From NCBI GenBank assembly GCA_937876205.1, contig CALEII010000035.1:62001-126000 (forward strand): 64,000 nucleotides of DNA, in the 5' to 3' direction. Position 1 is the first letter of the stretch. Each line of letters opens with the position of its first letter. Shown here in pieces: positions 33,176 through 42,242 of this stretch. The translations under genes and the position numbers were made by a program. The notes beneath the pieces were generated by a model that saw nothing but the letters and a program-made list of their open reading frames with translations, made no database searches and was not told the origin of the DNA. This DNA comes from an uncultured Clostridia bacterium. GTDB lineage: Bacteria; Bacillota; Clostridia; Oscillospirales; Acutalibacteraceae.

Positions 33176-34996
33176 ATGTGCGGAATAATCGGATATACCG
33201 GCAAAAATAACGCAATCAGGATAATTACCGACGGACTTAAAAATCTGGAATACAGAGGTTACGATTCAGCAGGTCTTGCAGTTTTTACGCCGGACGGACT
33301 CAGGACCGTCAAAACAACAGGCCGTGTCAGCACGCTTGATGAAAAAACTTCAGAATTGCAGAGTAAAGGTATTTTCTGCGGTATCGGCCACACAAGATGG
33401 GCTACGCACGGGGCACCAACAGAAAGAAACTGCCACCCTCACACAGCAGGAAAGGTCTGTGTTGTCCACAACGGAATTATAGAGAATTACAAAGAGCTGA
33501 AAAACAAAATGACTGACAGAATTTTTTTGTCAGATACCGATACCGAGGTTATTGCCCACATTATAAACAATGAATACAGCCGTACAAAGAATCCTGTCAC
33601 ATCAATAATAAGAGCCGTAAGACATCTTAAAGGCTCATATGCGCTGGGAATAATCTTTGATGACATTGAAAACACCGTTTTCGCTGTCCGCAATGACAGT
33701 CCGTTACTGATAGGTCTCGGACAGAATGAAAAATTCATTGCCTCTGACACTGTTGCATTTTCTCACCATACAGGCAGATTTCTTCGGCCCGATGACGGCG
33801 ATATCGTAAAAATCACAGCAGAAACCACAGATGTTTATGACATAAACGGAAACCGTAAAAATCTGAAAGAGGAGACTGTACAACACACCGAGACTGTATC
33901 TGAAAAGAATGAGTTCAGTCATCATATGCTCAGAGAAATTCACGAAGAGCCTGAAAAAATGAAAGCAACCTTTGAATCGATGACTGAGGACGGACTCCCC
34001 TGTTTTTCAGGTTCTGTCAGGAATATGCTCAATTCGGCCATAACGGGAATTCGCATTGTTGCTTGCGGTACGGCATTGCATTCGGGGCTTCTGGGCAGAT
34101 ATTTTATCGAAGAGCTGTCAGGCATCCCCGTAAGAACAGAATCTGCAGGAGAATTCCGTTACGCAGCACAGACAGTGTCTGCAACCGATATTGTGATTAT
34201 CATTTCACAGTCGGGTGAAACAGCAGACTCTCTTGCGGCACTTCGCCTTGTAAAATCAATGGGAATCAGGACTCTTGCAATTGTCAATGCACAGGGCTCA
34301 TCAATAGCTAATGAAGCAGAAAATGTTATCTGTACGCTTGCAGGCAGAGAAATTGCCGTGGCATCAACAAAAGCATTCAATGTGCAGTGTCAGACGCTTT
34401 TACTGCTTGCTGCAGAGCTTGGTATAAAAAAAGGAAAAATCAGCAAAGACAGAGCAAGAGAAATACTCTCATCGCACAGATATTGCTTTGATAAAGCAAT
34501 TCCGTCCGTTCTCGCTGACAAGTATCAGTTTTCTGCCGTTGCGCAGTATCTGAAAAACTGCAGCAATGCTTTTTTTATCGGCAGAGGCATAGACAGCACT
34601 CTCGGCAGTGAAGGCTCACTGAAGCTCAAAGAAATTTCATATATACACTCTGAGGCTTTCCCTGCAAGCGAACTCAAGCACGGCACAATCTCACTTATCG
34701 AAGACGGAACGCCTGTAATCGCAACGGCAACAGATGAAAAGCTCTATGATAAAATGAGAAATAATATACTTGAGGTTAAGGCAAGAGGTGCAAAGGTTAT
34801 CTGCATCTGCCCCGAAACTGCCAAGTCAATTATTGACACTGCGGATTTCGTAATAACCCTGCCTGATACAGAAACCTTTTCCCTGCCGTTCACCGCTGCC
34901 TGCGCACTGCAGCTTACGGCTTATTATACCGCACTGGCAATGGGCAGAGATATAGACAAGCCGAGAAATCTAGCAAAATCTGTCACTGTTGAGTGA
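33176..34996 (+). CDS. glmS: Glutamine--fructose-6-phosphate aminotransferase (isomerizing)
   Basis: A 606-aa cytosolic enzyme making glucosamine-6-phosphate for cell-wall synthesis. The start is fixed by MCGIIGYTG, where Cys2 becomes the glutaminase nucleophile, with AGAAGGAGG upstream; the longer frame from 33116 is not coding. It has the glutaminase domain (to about 240), then two SIS sugar-isomerase domains, with ACGTALHSG near 302, SQSGETADSL near 345 and the C-terminal ending KPRNLAKSVTVE typical of GlmS. The leader contains a promoter and terminator hairpin but no visible ribozyme. Confidence 0.96.
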   Translation: MCGIIGYTGKNNAIRIITDGLKNLEYRGYDSAGLAVFTPDGLRTVKTTGRVSTLDEKTSELQSKGIFCGIGHTRWATHGAPTERNCHPHTAGKVCVVHNGIIENYKELKNKMTDRIFLSDTDTEVIAHIINNEYSRTKNPVTSIIRAVRHLKGSYALGIIFDDIENTVFAVRNDSPLLIGLGQNEKFIASDTVAFSHHTGRFLRPDDGDIVKITAETTDVYDINGNRKNLKEETVQHTETVSEKNEFSHHMLREIHEEPEKMKATFESMTEDGLPCFSGSVRNMLNSAITGIRIVACGTALHSGLLGRYFIEELSGIPVRTESAGEFRYAAQTVSATDIVIIISQSGETADSLAALRLVKSMGIRTLAIVNAQGSSIANEAENVICTLAGREIAVASTKAFNVQCQTLLLLAAELGIKKGKISKDRAREILSSHRYCFDKAIPSVLADKYQFSAVAQYLKNCSNAFFIGRGIDSTLGSEGSLKLKEISYIHSEAFPASELKHGTISLIEDGTPVIATATDEKLYDKMRNNILEVKARGAKVICICPETAKSIIDTADFVITLPDTETFSLPFTAACALQLTAYYTALAMGRDIDKPRNLAKSVTVE

Positions 34997-35018
34997 TTTT
35001 ATCATAAGAATACAGCTA

Positions 35019-35047
35019 TTGAAAATTTCAATATAATATGCTATAAT
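35019..35047 (+). promoter_or_regulatory. Promoter of the DtxR-like regulator
   Basis: TTGAAA and TATAAT are separated by 17 bp; the ATG follows 18 bp later. Confidence 0.7.
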
Positions 35048-35064
35048 ATCAAAAGGTGATTATT

Positions 35065-35427
35065 ATGCATATTCAGGAATCGGGAGAAATGTATCTCGAA
35101 ACCATTCTTATTCTTTCTAAAAAGAGTGAACATGTCCGTTCTGTAGACATCGGTGAATATATGGGTTATTCAAAACCGAGTGTCAGCAGAGCTGTAGGCC
35201 TGCTGAAAAACGGCGGATTCATAAATGTTGACGGCAACGGCTATATCACACTCACTGAGCTTGGCACTTCACACGCAAACAAGATTTTTGAACGCCACAG
35301 AATTCTTACTGATGTTCTCATTTCGATAGGCGTATCAGAGCACACAGCATCAGAAGACGCCTGCAAGATAGAGCATATCATCAGTGATGAGACTTTTGAA
35401 GCCATCAAAAAATTAGCGTCAAAGTAA
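35065..35427 (+). CDS. DtxR/MntR-family metal-dependent regulator
   Basis: A 120-aa repressor. It begins with ESGEMYLETILILSKK, the typical MntR/IdeR opening, followed by winged-helix DNA recognition (GYSKPSVSRAVGLL, residues 30-45) and the dimerization and metal site (GTSHANKIFERHRIL, then EDACKIEHIIS). It lacks the SH3-like domain of DtxR, as in MntR. ATG 35065 has AAAGGTG upstream. A manganese or iron sensor is likely; no metal transporter gene is adjacent. Confidence 0.88.
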   Translation: MHIQESGEMYLETILILSKKSEHVRSVDIGEYMGYSKPSVSRAVGLLKNGGFINVDGNGYITLTELGTSHANKIFERHRILTDVLISIGVSEHTASEDACKIEHIISDETFEAIKKLASK

Positions 35428-35436
35428 AAACTGAAA

Positions 35437-35478
35437 ACGGTACCTGTACTTTTATTGCACAGATACCGTTCTTTTTTA
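35437..35478 (+). terminator. Terminator of the DtxR-like gene
   Basis: AACGGTACCTGT pairs with ACAGATACCGTT with one mismatch, followed by a T-run. Confidence 0.85.
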
Positions 35479-35490
35479 TATCCCTTTGCT

Positions 35491-35568
35491 TTACTGTTTT
35501 TCAAGTCTGAATATCATTCTGAGTATGCCCTTTAAAAATGCGGGGCTTTCAATAACAAGAATTTTCAT
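35491..35568 (-). CDS. spoVM: Stage V sporulation protein M, 25 aa
   Basis: A 25-codon gene with GAGGGAGGGGGAG just before the ATG. The peptide reads MKILVIESPAFLKGIL and continues RMIFRLEKQ. It aligns without gaps to most of Bacillus SpoVM (M-K-x3-I-x2-P-x-F-L-x-G-I-x-R), including Pro9, which is essential there. SpoVM is an amphipathic helix that recognises the convex forespore membrane and anchors the SpoIVA coat base. It lies 14 bp behind a small membrane protein gene. It is too short to appear in ordinary gene calls. Confidence 0.88.
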   Translation of the reverse strand: MKILVIESPAFLKGILRMIFRLEKQ

Positions 35569-35582
35569 AGGCTCCCCCTCCC

Positions 35583-35738
35583 TCATTTCCGTATGAGAAA
35601 TATTCCTGCCGTAACCAGCATACCGGCAGTAAAAACAACGATCCATTCAGAGGGGAAAATACATACGGCAATGATTCCCACTGCAAACATTATGAACGCA
35701 ATGCCTATATCAGAGCCGCACTTTTTTCTTTTTCTCAA
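35583..35738 (-). CDS. Small membrane protein upstream of spoVM, 51 aa
   Basis: It starts with TTG 35736-35738, with GGGGAGG upstream. A basic head (RKRKKCGSDIG) is followed by two hydrophobic helices (about 12-28 and 31-48) and a short RK end. Function unknown; the two-helix layout and basic CGSD head look conserved in kind with small proteins of sporeforming clostridia. It is cotranscribed with spoVM. Its ribosome site lies in the 3' arm of the hairpin at 35745-35785. Confidence 0.75.
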   Translation of the reverse strand: MRKRKKCGSDIGIAFIMFAVGIIAVCIFPSEWIVVFTAGMLVTAGIFLIRK

Positions 35739-35785
35739 ATAAAAACCTCCCCGTAATGAACGTTCATTGCATTATACGGGGAGGT
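35739..35785 (-). terminator. Hairpin after glpK that overlaps a ribosome site and holds a palindrome
   Basis: ACCTCCCCGTA and TACGGGGAGGT form 11 perfect pairs, followed by TTTTTAT on the minus strand, so it reads as the glpK terminator. Its 3' arm contains the GGGGAGG of the small membrane protein gene. The loop contains AATGAACGTTCATT, a perfect palindrome of TetR-operator type. Confidence 0.75.
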
Positions 35786-35828
35786 AAGTTTTTATGTGCC
35801 TGTACTGAATGATTTCAGTTTTTATTTA

Positions 35829-37346
35829 TCAGTCTTCTGCCCATGCCATTGCACGCTTGACTGCCTTTTTCCAGCCTGCATAAATGGCATCTCTCTCCTC
35901 TTTTCTCAGCTGAGGAACAAATTCACGGGAGACTTCTCTTATCTTTTCAATTTCTGCTCTGCTTGCCCAGAAGCCTACAGCAAGACCTGCACAGTAAGCG
36001 GCACCGAGAGCTGTTGTTTCAACAACCTTGGGACGGTTGACCGTTGTTTCTATCATATTTGCCTGAATCTGCATCATAATATTGCTTACAGATGCGCCAC
36101 CGTCAACACGCAACTCAGCGAGCTCAATATCTGAATCAGCCTTCATTGCTTCAAGCAGGTCTGTCATCTGGAAAGCAATACTTTCAAGAACAGCTCTTGC
36201 AAAATGCTGCTGGTTTACACCTCTTGTGATACCTACAACAGTACCTCTTGCGTACATATCCCAATAGGGAGCGCCGAGACCTGTGAATGCGGGAACAAAA
36301 TAGATTCCGTTGGCATCGGGCACACTCTCTGCAAGTCTGTCACATTCTGCAGCAGTTTTTATCATCTTCATTTCATCACGGAGCCACTGAATAACCGAGC
36401 CTGCATTGAAAGCTGAGCCCTCAATACAATATTCAACTCTGCCGTCGATACCCCAGGCAATACCCGTAAGAAGATTATTTTCGGATTTAACTCTCTTTCC
36501 GCCTGTGTTCATAAGCAGGAAACAGCCTGTGCCGTATGTATTCTTTGCCTGACCGGGACGGAAACAAGCCTGACCGAAAAGGGCTGCCTGTTGGTCACCG
36601 ATAGCACCGGCAATGGGAATACCTGCTAATGACTCAAGACCCGGGATGCCTGCGGCGACTTCACCGTAAACCTGACTTGATGGTACAACCTCGGGGAGAA
36701 TCTCCATAGGAATACCCAATCTGTCACAGATGTATTTATCCCAGCAAAGATTGTCAACATCAAAAAGCATTGTACGCCAGGCGTTTGAATAGTCTGTCAC
36801 GTGGACTTTACCGCCTGTGAGCTTCCATATAAGCCACGTCTCGATTGTGCCGAAAAGAAGATTGCCCTTTTTGAGTACCTTTCTTGCCTTTTCGCAGTTA
36901 TCAAGAATCCATTTGATTTTTGTGGCTGAAAAATAAGCATCAATGACAAGACCTGTGTGATCCTTTATGTAGGTGCTAAGCTCCTTGTCGTCATTGATAT
37001 GCTTTGCAAGCTCAGCAGTACGGCGGCATTGCCATACAACAGCATTGTAAACGGGCTCACCTGTTGACTTATCCCAGAGAACAGTGGTTTCACGCTGATT
37101 TGTGATACCGATTGCTGCAATTTCCTTTGCCTCAACACCGCCTTCAATGAGAGAGTCGGCAATGGCTCTGTATTCTGTTCTGAGAATTTCCATAGGGTCG
37201 TGTTCAACCCAGCCTGCCTTGGGATAAATCTGAGTAAACTCAAACTGAGCCTTGGATTTTATCTGTCCCTCTTTGTCAAAGAGAATTGCTCTTGAGCTTG
37301 TTGTACCCTGGTCAAGAGAAAGAATGTATTTTTTATCGGAATTCAT
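35829..37346 (-). CDS. glpK: Glycerol kinase
   Basis: A 505-aa FGGY-family kinase that phosphorylates glycerol to glycerol-3-phosphate. Diagnostic motifs are LSLDQGTTSSRAILFD at the N-terminus, GWVEHDPMEI near 46, NQRETTVLWDKSTG near 82, GAIGDQQAALFGQ near 253 and the FGGY signature near 365-385 (GAPYWDMYARGTVVG). AGGAGTG lies before the ATG. No glpF or glpD is adjacent. Confidence 0.97.
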   Translation of the reverse strand: MNSDKKYILSLDQGTTSSRAILFDKEGQIKSKAQFEFTQIYPKAGWVEHDPMEILRTEYRAIADSLIEGGVEAKEIAAIGITNQRETTVLWDKSTGEPVYNAVVWQCRRTAELAKHINDDKELSTYIKDHTGLVIDAYFSATKIKWILDNCEKARKVLKKGNLLFGTIETWLIWKLTGGKVHVTDYSNAWRTMLFDVDNLCWDKYICDRLGIPMEILPEVVPSSQVYGEVAAGIPGLESLAGIPIAGAIGDQQAALFGQACFRPGQAKNTYGTGCFLLMNTGGKRVKSENNLLTGIAWGIDGRVEYCIEGSAFNAGSVIQWLRDEMKMIKTAAECDRLAESVPDANGIYFVPAFTGLGAPYWDMYARGTVVGITRGVNQQHFARAVLESIAFQMTDLLEAMKADSDIELAELRVDGGASVSNIMMQIQANMIETTVNRPKVVETTALGAAYCAGLAVGFWASRAEIEKIREVSREFVPQLRKEERDAIYAGWKKAVKRAMAWAED

Positions 37347-37413
37347 AAAATTTCACTCCTAAAGATAAATTCTTTATCTATTTTACACCAAATCTGTATA
37401 TATGTCAAGGAAT

Positions 37414-38940
37414 TTACTTAACTATCAGCACAAACATATAGTATTTTCCGCTGTCATCGGTTGTAATGCCGAGTGTTACCGTTGTGCGTGACTCACTGTT
37501 AAAGAAAACCACATTAGTATTATTCTGCGAAGAGGATATAAATTCATAACCGTTGTTTTCAAGCAGCTCTCTGTAGCCCTCAATTGCATTTTCTCTGTCA
37601 ACACCGTTCTCATTCAGTGAATCAAATGAATATGCAAAAGAATACGCATTCTTACCGTCGAGTGTATTCTCATCACACTCAGAGGGTGCTGTGCCTGTGA
37701 ATGCACCGAAATCTGCAACATCTCCGTTTATGCCTGAATAAATGTCAGGTGCCTCGGCACCTGCAGTGACATCAAGAATTGCAAAAACTTCCTTATGCCC
37801 CTCAATAAATATTTTCACACTGCCGCTGACATCAGATTCCTTTGCCCACACATATACAACATTCACATTGCCGTATGTTCTGCCGGTTTTGCACACAACG
37901 CTCTCATTGTCACTTTCACAGCTGAGATTATATTCATCAGTTGCAGAAACAAGAGCATAAATCAGTGCAGTACCACCCTTTTTAAGTGTCACTGCAGGGT
38001 ATGATAAGGCAATTTCACCCTCAAATTCACTGTCAGCATTTTTTTCGGCAATTTCTTTGAGAGTTGACGGTGAAGAAATATCTGCCTTTTTAAGCTCTGA
38101 AACAGGCAAAGCAAAATTGAGATTCTGCCCCTCAGAATTTGTAAGAGAAACCATACCCACAACATTGCCGTAAACATCAAGCACAGGGCCGCCGCTGTTA
38201 CCTTCGGCTACGGGAGACGTGAACTGTATGTACTCAACTCCGTTGCCAAGCTCTCTGAGAACACGGCTGTTGCAGGATACATTCCCCTGAGTAAAAGTAC
38301 CGGTATACCCCTTGGTACTGCCCAGAGCATAAACGGTATCACCCGTTTCAGGCAAAGTGCCTGCAAAAGCTGTGTACGGTGATTTGTAATCAGTTTCAAG
38401 TATCGCAATATCTCTTTGTATATCATAACCGAGCACACGTATGATATTGTGTGTTTCGCCGTCTGATGTTTTAATCTTTGCGAAATAAGCTCCGTTTATA
38501 ACATGATAATTTGTGGCTATTTTATTCTCTGTAACAAATATACCTGTGCCGACGGTAAGTCCTGCACCGCTTTCTTTGTATGTAACAATCTCTGCAGTGA
38601 AGCCTTTTGCTTTCTGATAAACTTCATTTGCAGTCAGAATACGTGTGCTGTCACCGTCAGATATGTTAAGCTTTTCATCATTTACGGCACTATCAAGTGA
38701 TGATGCAATTCTCAGTGCCTTTCTCGCATCGGCTGCAGTTACTCTGCCGTCATTATTCAGGTCGGCAACAGAAGTGTCCTGCAAAAACTCAATTGCCGCA
38801 GAATGTCTGAGAATGAGTCTTGCATCAAAAGCCGTGATTCTGCCGTCTTTATTCACATCGCCTGTAAGTGCTGCAGATGAAGTGATGCAAAACATTGATG
38901 AAAGAACAACAGTTATAAGCAATGAAAGAATTTTTTTCAC
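37414..38940 (-). CDS. Secreted trypsin-like protease with N-terminal dockerin
   Basis: A 508-aa exported protein. The signal peptide (about 1-24) is followed by a type I dockerin with two calcium loops (GDVNKDGRITAFDARLIL and ADLNNDGRVTAADARKAL). The S1 chymotrypsin-fold protease has the triad His in ATNYHVING near 165, Asp in RDIAILE near 199 and Ser in GNSGGPV near 266. A C-terminal region (about 300-508) has beta domains. The dockerin predicts attachment to a cohesin scaffold. GTG 38940 has AGAAGG upstream; it lies five bases behind rlmA, so the two are cotranscribed. Confidence 0.88.
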   Translation of the reverse strand: MKKILSLLITVVLSSMFCITSSAALTGDVNKDGRITAFDARLILRHSAAIEFLQDTSVADLNNDGRVTAADARKALRIASSLDSAVNDEKLNISDGDSTRILTANEVYQKAKGFTAEIVTYKESGAGLTVGTGIFVTENKIATNYHVINGAYFAKIKTSDGETHNIIRVLGYDIQRDIAILETDYKSPYTAFAGTLPETGDTVYALGSTKGYTGTFTQGNVSCNSRVLRELGNGVEYIQFTSPVAEGNSGGPVLDVYGNVVGMVSLTNSEGQNLNFALPVSELKKADISSPSTLKEIAEKNADSEFEGEIALSYPAVTLKKGGTALIYALVSATDEYNLSCESDNESVVCKTGRTYGNVNVVYVWAKESDVSGSVKIFIEGHKEVFAILDVTAGAEAPDIYSGINGDVADFGAFTGTAPSECDENTLDGKNAYSFAYSFDSLNENGVDRENAIEGYRELLENNGYEFISSSQNNTNVVFFNSESRTTVTLGITTDDSGKYYMFVLIVK

Positions 38941-38945
38941 AGCAG

Positions 38946-39734
38946 TCACCTTCTTACAAATTTTCTGATTACAAAACCAAGTTCTGTTTCAAGCTCTGAC
39001 AGTTCTCTTAATCGCATCGCATCCTGCTCGCTTGTTTTATAATAATAAGGAGTCATTGCAAAAAGACTCATAATGTTATCATTACCTTTTACGACAGATT
39101 TTACAGAAACGGTTTCTTCACTGATTTTTCTGAGAAGCTCATACTCAGTATCGTCATCGTTGTTTTCATATGGATTTTCATAAAGCAGACTCTTAAGCCC
39201 CCACAGATGGCGTTTGGCAGGCACAACAGAGTAAAGACAGCCGTCTTTTTTCAAAACTCTTGCAAATTCCTTTTCGCTAAACGGTGCACATATCTGCACG
39301 GCAATATCAATGCTTTCATCTGCCAGAGGAATTCTTGCAATATTGGCAACAAAAAATGTAACCTCACGGTATTTTTTTGCAGCAAGCTTTATCATCTCTT
39401 TTGAGATATCAAAGCCCATAACCTGTGCGCCTGTTTTTCTTCTTAAATAATCTGTATAATACCCTTCACCGCAGGATATATCAAGAACTGTGTCATCAGT
39501 GCTTATTCTCTGACTGAGTGTATCTGCAAGAAAATCATAATATCCGTTTTCAAGAAAGCTGCGTCTTGCCTTTGCCATATCACGGTTATCACCTATAAGC
39601 TCCCCTGCCTTGTGCTTACCTGACAGCAGGTTTACATAGCCTTCTTTCGCAATGTCAAATGTGTGATTATTACTGCATATATATGATTTTTCAGTCTTTC
39701 GCAAGCTGCTGTGACAGACGGGACAAACAAGCAT
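38946..39734 (-). CDS. rlmA: 23S rRNA (guanine-N1)-methyltransferase RlmA-type
   Basis: A 262-aa enzyme. The N-terminal zinc finger is CPVC...C..NH (residues 4-24), followed by the family segment FDIAKEGYVNLL. The SAM-binding motif LDISCGEGYYTDYL lies near 90. It methylates G745 or G748 in 23S helix 35; which one cannot be told. GGAG lies before the ATG. Confidence 0.92.
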   Translation of the reverse strand: MLVCPVCHSSLRKTEKSYICSNNHTFDIAKEGYVNLLSGKHKAGELIGDNRDMAKARRSFLENGYYDFLADTLSQRISTDDTVLDISCGEGYYTDYLRRKTGAQVMGFDISKEMIKLAAKKYREVTFFVANIARIPLADESIDIAVQICAPFSEKEFARVLKKDGCLYSVVPAKRHLWGLKSLLYENPYENNDDDTEYELLRKISEETVSVKSVVKGNDNIMSLFAMTPYYYKTSEQDAMRLRELSELETELGFVIRKFVRR

Positions 39735-39794
39735 TTTATCATCTCCGAATAAATTTGTTATTTCTGCAAATACTCAGAAAAGAGGTGTATCTGT

Positions 39795-40148
39795 ATGGAT
39801 TTTTTAAAGGCATTTATTGTAGGCGGACTCATTTGTGTCATAGGTCAGATTCTCATTGACAACACAAAGCTCACACCTGCAAGAATTCTTGTGGGATTTG
39901 TTGTTACAGGCGTAATTCTCGGTGCTGTCGGAGTATACAAGCCGCTGATTGAATTTGCAGGCACCGGTGCAACCGTTCCGCTTACGGGATTCGGCGCAAC
40001 CCTTGTCGAAGGAACAAAAAAAGCTGTTGACAGCGACGGGCTGATAGGTGCCCTCAAAGGGCCTCTGACTGCAAGTGCCGCAGGCATCACAACTGCACTG
40101 CTCTCCGGCGTCATTGTTTCATTCATCGCAAGGCCTAAATCCAAGTAA
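39795..40148 (+). CDS. spoVAE: Stage V sporulation protein AE
   Basis: A 117-aa membrane protein with three or four helices. It follows the SpoVAE pattern: FIVGGLICVIGQILIDNTKL, ARILVGFVV and GTGATVPLTGFGATL. In Bacillus the SpoVA complex moves dipicolinic acid into the spore. The usual partners spoVAC and spoVAD are not adjacent, so this copy is separated from them. AGAGGTG lies before the ATG. Confidence 0.93.
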   Translation: MDFLKAFIVGGLICVIGQILIDNTKLTPARILVGFVVTGVILGAVGVYKPLIEFAGTGATVPLTGFGATLVEGTKKAVDSDGLIGALKGPLTASAAGITTALLSGVIVSFIARPKSK

Positions 40149-40200
40149 CACAATTATACATCATTGAAACGTCTTTTTGAAGTTTTTTTTCAAAAAAGTG

Positions 40201-40228
40201 TTGACATTAGAAAAAAAAGGATTATACT
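40201..40228 (+). promoter_or_regulatory. Promoter of htpG
   Basis: TTGACA and TATACT are separated by 16 bp, immediately upstream of the CIRCE operator. Confidence 0.65.
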
Positions 40229-40232
40229 ATAA

Positions 40233-40259
40233 TTAGCACTCACACATAGAGAGTGCTAA
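40233..40259 (+). promoter_or_regulatory. CIRCE operator (HrcA site)
   Basis: TTAGCACTC-N9-GAGTGCTAA is a perfect match to the CIRCE consensus, 24 bp before the htpG start. It predicts repression by HrcA and heat induction. Confidence 0.95.
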
Positions 40260-40283
40260 TTTTTCATTAACAGGGTGATTTAA

Positions 40284-42158
40284 ATGAGAAAAAAGCAATT
40301 CAAGGCAGAATCAAAAAAATTGCTTGATATGATGATCAATTCAATTTATACACATAAGGAGATTTTCCTCAGAGAGCTTATCTCAAACGCAAGTGATGCC
40401 ATAGACAAGCTCTATTTCCGTTCTCTTACAGACAGCTCCGTAGGTCTTGACAAGGGTGATTTCAGAATCACACTGACTCCCGACAAGGCAAACAGAACAA
40501 TCACAATTGAAGACAACGGCTGCGGTATGACTGCCGAAGAGCTTGAAAACAATCTCGGCACTATAGCAAAAAGCGGCTCACTTGACTTCAAGAAGAATAT
40601 GGATGACAAGTCAGATGTTGAAATCATCGGTCAGTTCGGTGTAGGCTTCTATTCTGCATTTATGGTCAGCGACAAGGTGACTGTTCTCTCAAAGGCTTTC
40701 GGCGCAGAAACAGCAAATCTCTGGACAAGCGAAGGTGCAGAAGGCTACACAATTGAAGCTGCCGATAAAGACAGTGCAGGTACGGTTATCACACTTCACA
40801 TCAAGGAAGATACAGATGCCGACAGGTATTCAGATTATCTTGAAACATACAAGCTCACATCAATCGTAAAAAAATATTCAGACTACATCCGTTATCCCAT
40901 CACAATGGATGTTGAGTCAACAAAGCCCGTTGAAGGTAAAGAGGGTGAATACGAAACCTTCACAGAAACAAAGACTCTCAACAGTATGATTCCCCTTTGG
41001 AGAAAAAATAAGAGTGAAATCACAGAAGATGAGTACAACAGCTTTTACAGCGATAAATTCTATGATTATGAGAAGCCTGCAAAGGTAATCCACAGCAAGG
41101 TTGAAGGTCAGGCAACATATGATGCACTGCTTTTCATCCCCAAGAGAGCTCCCTATGACTATTACACAAAGAATTTTGAAAAAGGACTGCAGCTTTATTC
41201 AAACGGCGTTCTTATTATGGACAAATGCCCTGACCTGCTGCCCGACTATTTCAGCTTTGTGAAAGGTCTTGTTGACAGCGCTGACCTGTCACTGAACATT
41301 TCCCGTGAAGTTCTTCAGCACGACTATCAGCTCAGACTTATTGCAAAGACAATTGAAAAGAAAATCAAGTCAGAGCTTATCAATATGCTCAAAAAGGACA
41401 GAGAAACATACGAGGAGTTTTTCAATGCATTCGGTATGCAGCTGAAATACGGTCTTTATGAAAGCTACGGTGCTCACAAAGAAGTGCTCAAGGATCTTCT
41501 TATGTTTATCTCTTCTTATGAGGATAAATACTCAACACTCAATGAGTATGTTGACAGAATGAAAGACGGTCAGGATAAGATTTATTACGCCTGCGGTGAA
41601 ACAAAGGCAAAAATTGATATGCTGCCTCAGGTTGAAGCAGTCAAAGACAAGGGCTATGAAATACTCTATTTCACAGACAATGTTGATGAATTTGCAATTC
41701 AGATGCTTATGCAGTATGAAGACAAGCAGTTTGTGAATGTATGTGCAGACAAGCTTGACCTTGACACCGAAACAGAGAAGGAAGAGCTGAAAAAAGAAAA
41801 CGAAGATGCAAAGGATATGCTCTCAAAGATGAAGGATGCTCTCGGCGACAGTGTAACAGACGTACGCTTCACAAATGCACTCAAGAATCGTCCTGCCTGC
41901 CTCACAAGTGAGGGTATGCTCTCAACTGAGATGGAAAAGGTGCTCAACGCAATGCCCAATGCAAGCGGAATCAAGGCAGAAACAGTGCTTGAAGTCAATT
42001 CTTCACATCCCATTGCAGAGAAGCTCAGAAGTCTTGATGATGAAACACTCGCAAAATACGCAAAATTGCTCTATATGCAGGCAAGACTTATCAGCGGACT
42101 TTCAATTGATGACCCTGCCGAATTCAGCACTCTTATCAGTGAGCTTATGGTTAAATAA
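40284..42158 (+). CDS. htpG: Chaperone HtpG (Hsp90)
   Basis: A 624-aa ATP-dependent chaperone. The N-terminal ATP pocket has ELISNASDAIDKLYF near 32, IEDNGCGMT near 75 and GQFGVGFYSAFMV near 115. The middle domain contains the conserved NISREVLQ near 335. GGGTG lies before the ATG. The perfect CIRCE upstream places it in the HrcA regulon; in Bacillus subtilis htpG is controlled differently, so this wiring is notable. Confidence 0.97.
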   Translation: MRKKQFKAESKKLLDMMINSIYTHKEIFLRELISNASDAIDKLYFRSLTDSSVGLDKGDFRITLTPDKANRTITIEDNGCGMTAEELENNLGTIAKSGSLDFKKNMDDKSDVEIIGQFGVGFYSAFMVSDKVTVLSKAFGAETANLWTSEGAEGYTIEAADKDSAGTVITLHIKEDTDADRYSDYLETYKLTSIVKKYSDYIRYPITMDVESTKPVEGKEGEYETFTETKTLNSMIPLWRKNKSEITEDEYNSFYSDKFYDYEKPAKVIHSKVEGQATYDALLFIPKRAPYDYYTKNFEKGLQLYSNGVLIMDKCPDLLPDYFSFVKGLVDSADLSLNISREVLQHDYQLRLIAKTIEKKIKSELINMLKKDRETYEEFFNAFGMQLKYGLYESYGAHKEVLKDLLMFISSYEDKYSTLNEYVDRMKDGQDKIYYACGETKAKIDMLPQVEAVKDKGYEILYFTDNVDEFAIQMLMQYEDKQFVNVCADKLDLDTETEKEELKKENEDAKDMLSKMKDALGDSVTDVRFTNALKNRPACLTSEGMLSTEMEKVLNAMPNASGIKAETVLEVNSSHPIAEKLRSLDDETLAKYAKLLYMQARLISGLSIDDPAEFSTLISELMVK

Positions 42159-42242
42159 ATTTTAAGGAGTTGTAGCAATACAGCTCCTTTTTTTATATTG
42201 AAAATCAAGAAAAAATCAGCTATACTGAAAAAGGTGATAATT

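Noticed and set aside
40233..40259. Hairpin read as a terminator
   Set aside because: It is a perfect CIRCE operator next to a promoter and has no functional T-run role upstream of htpG.
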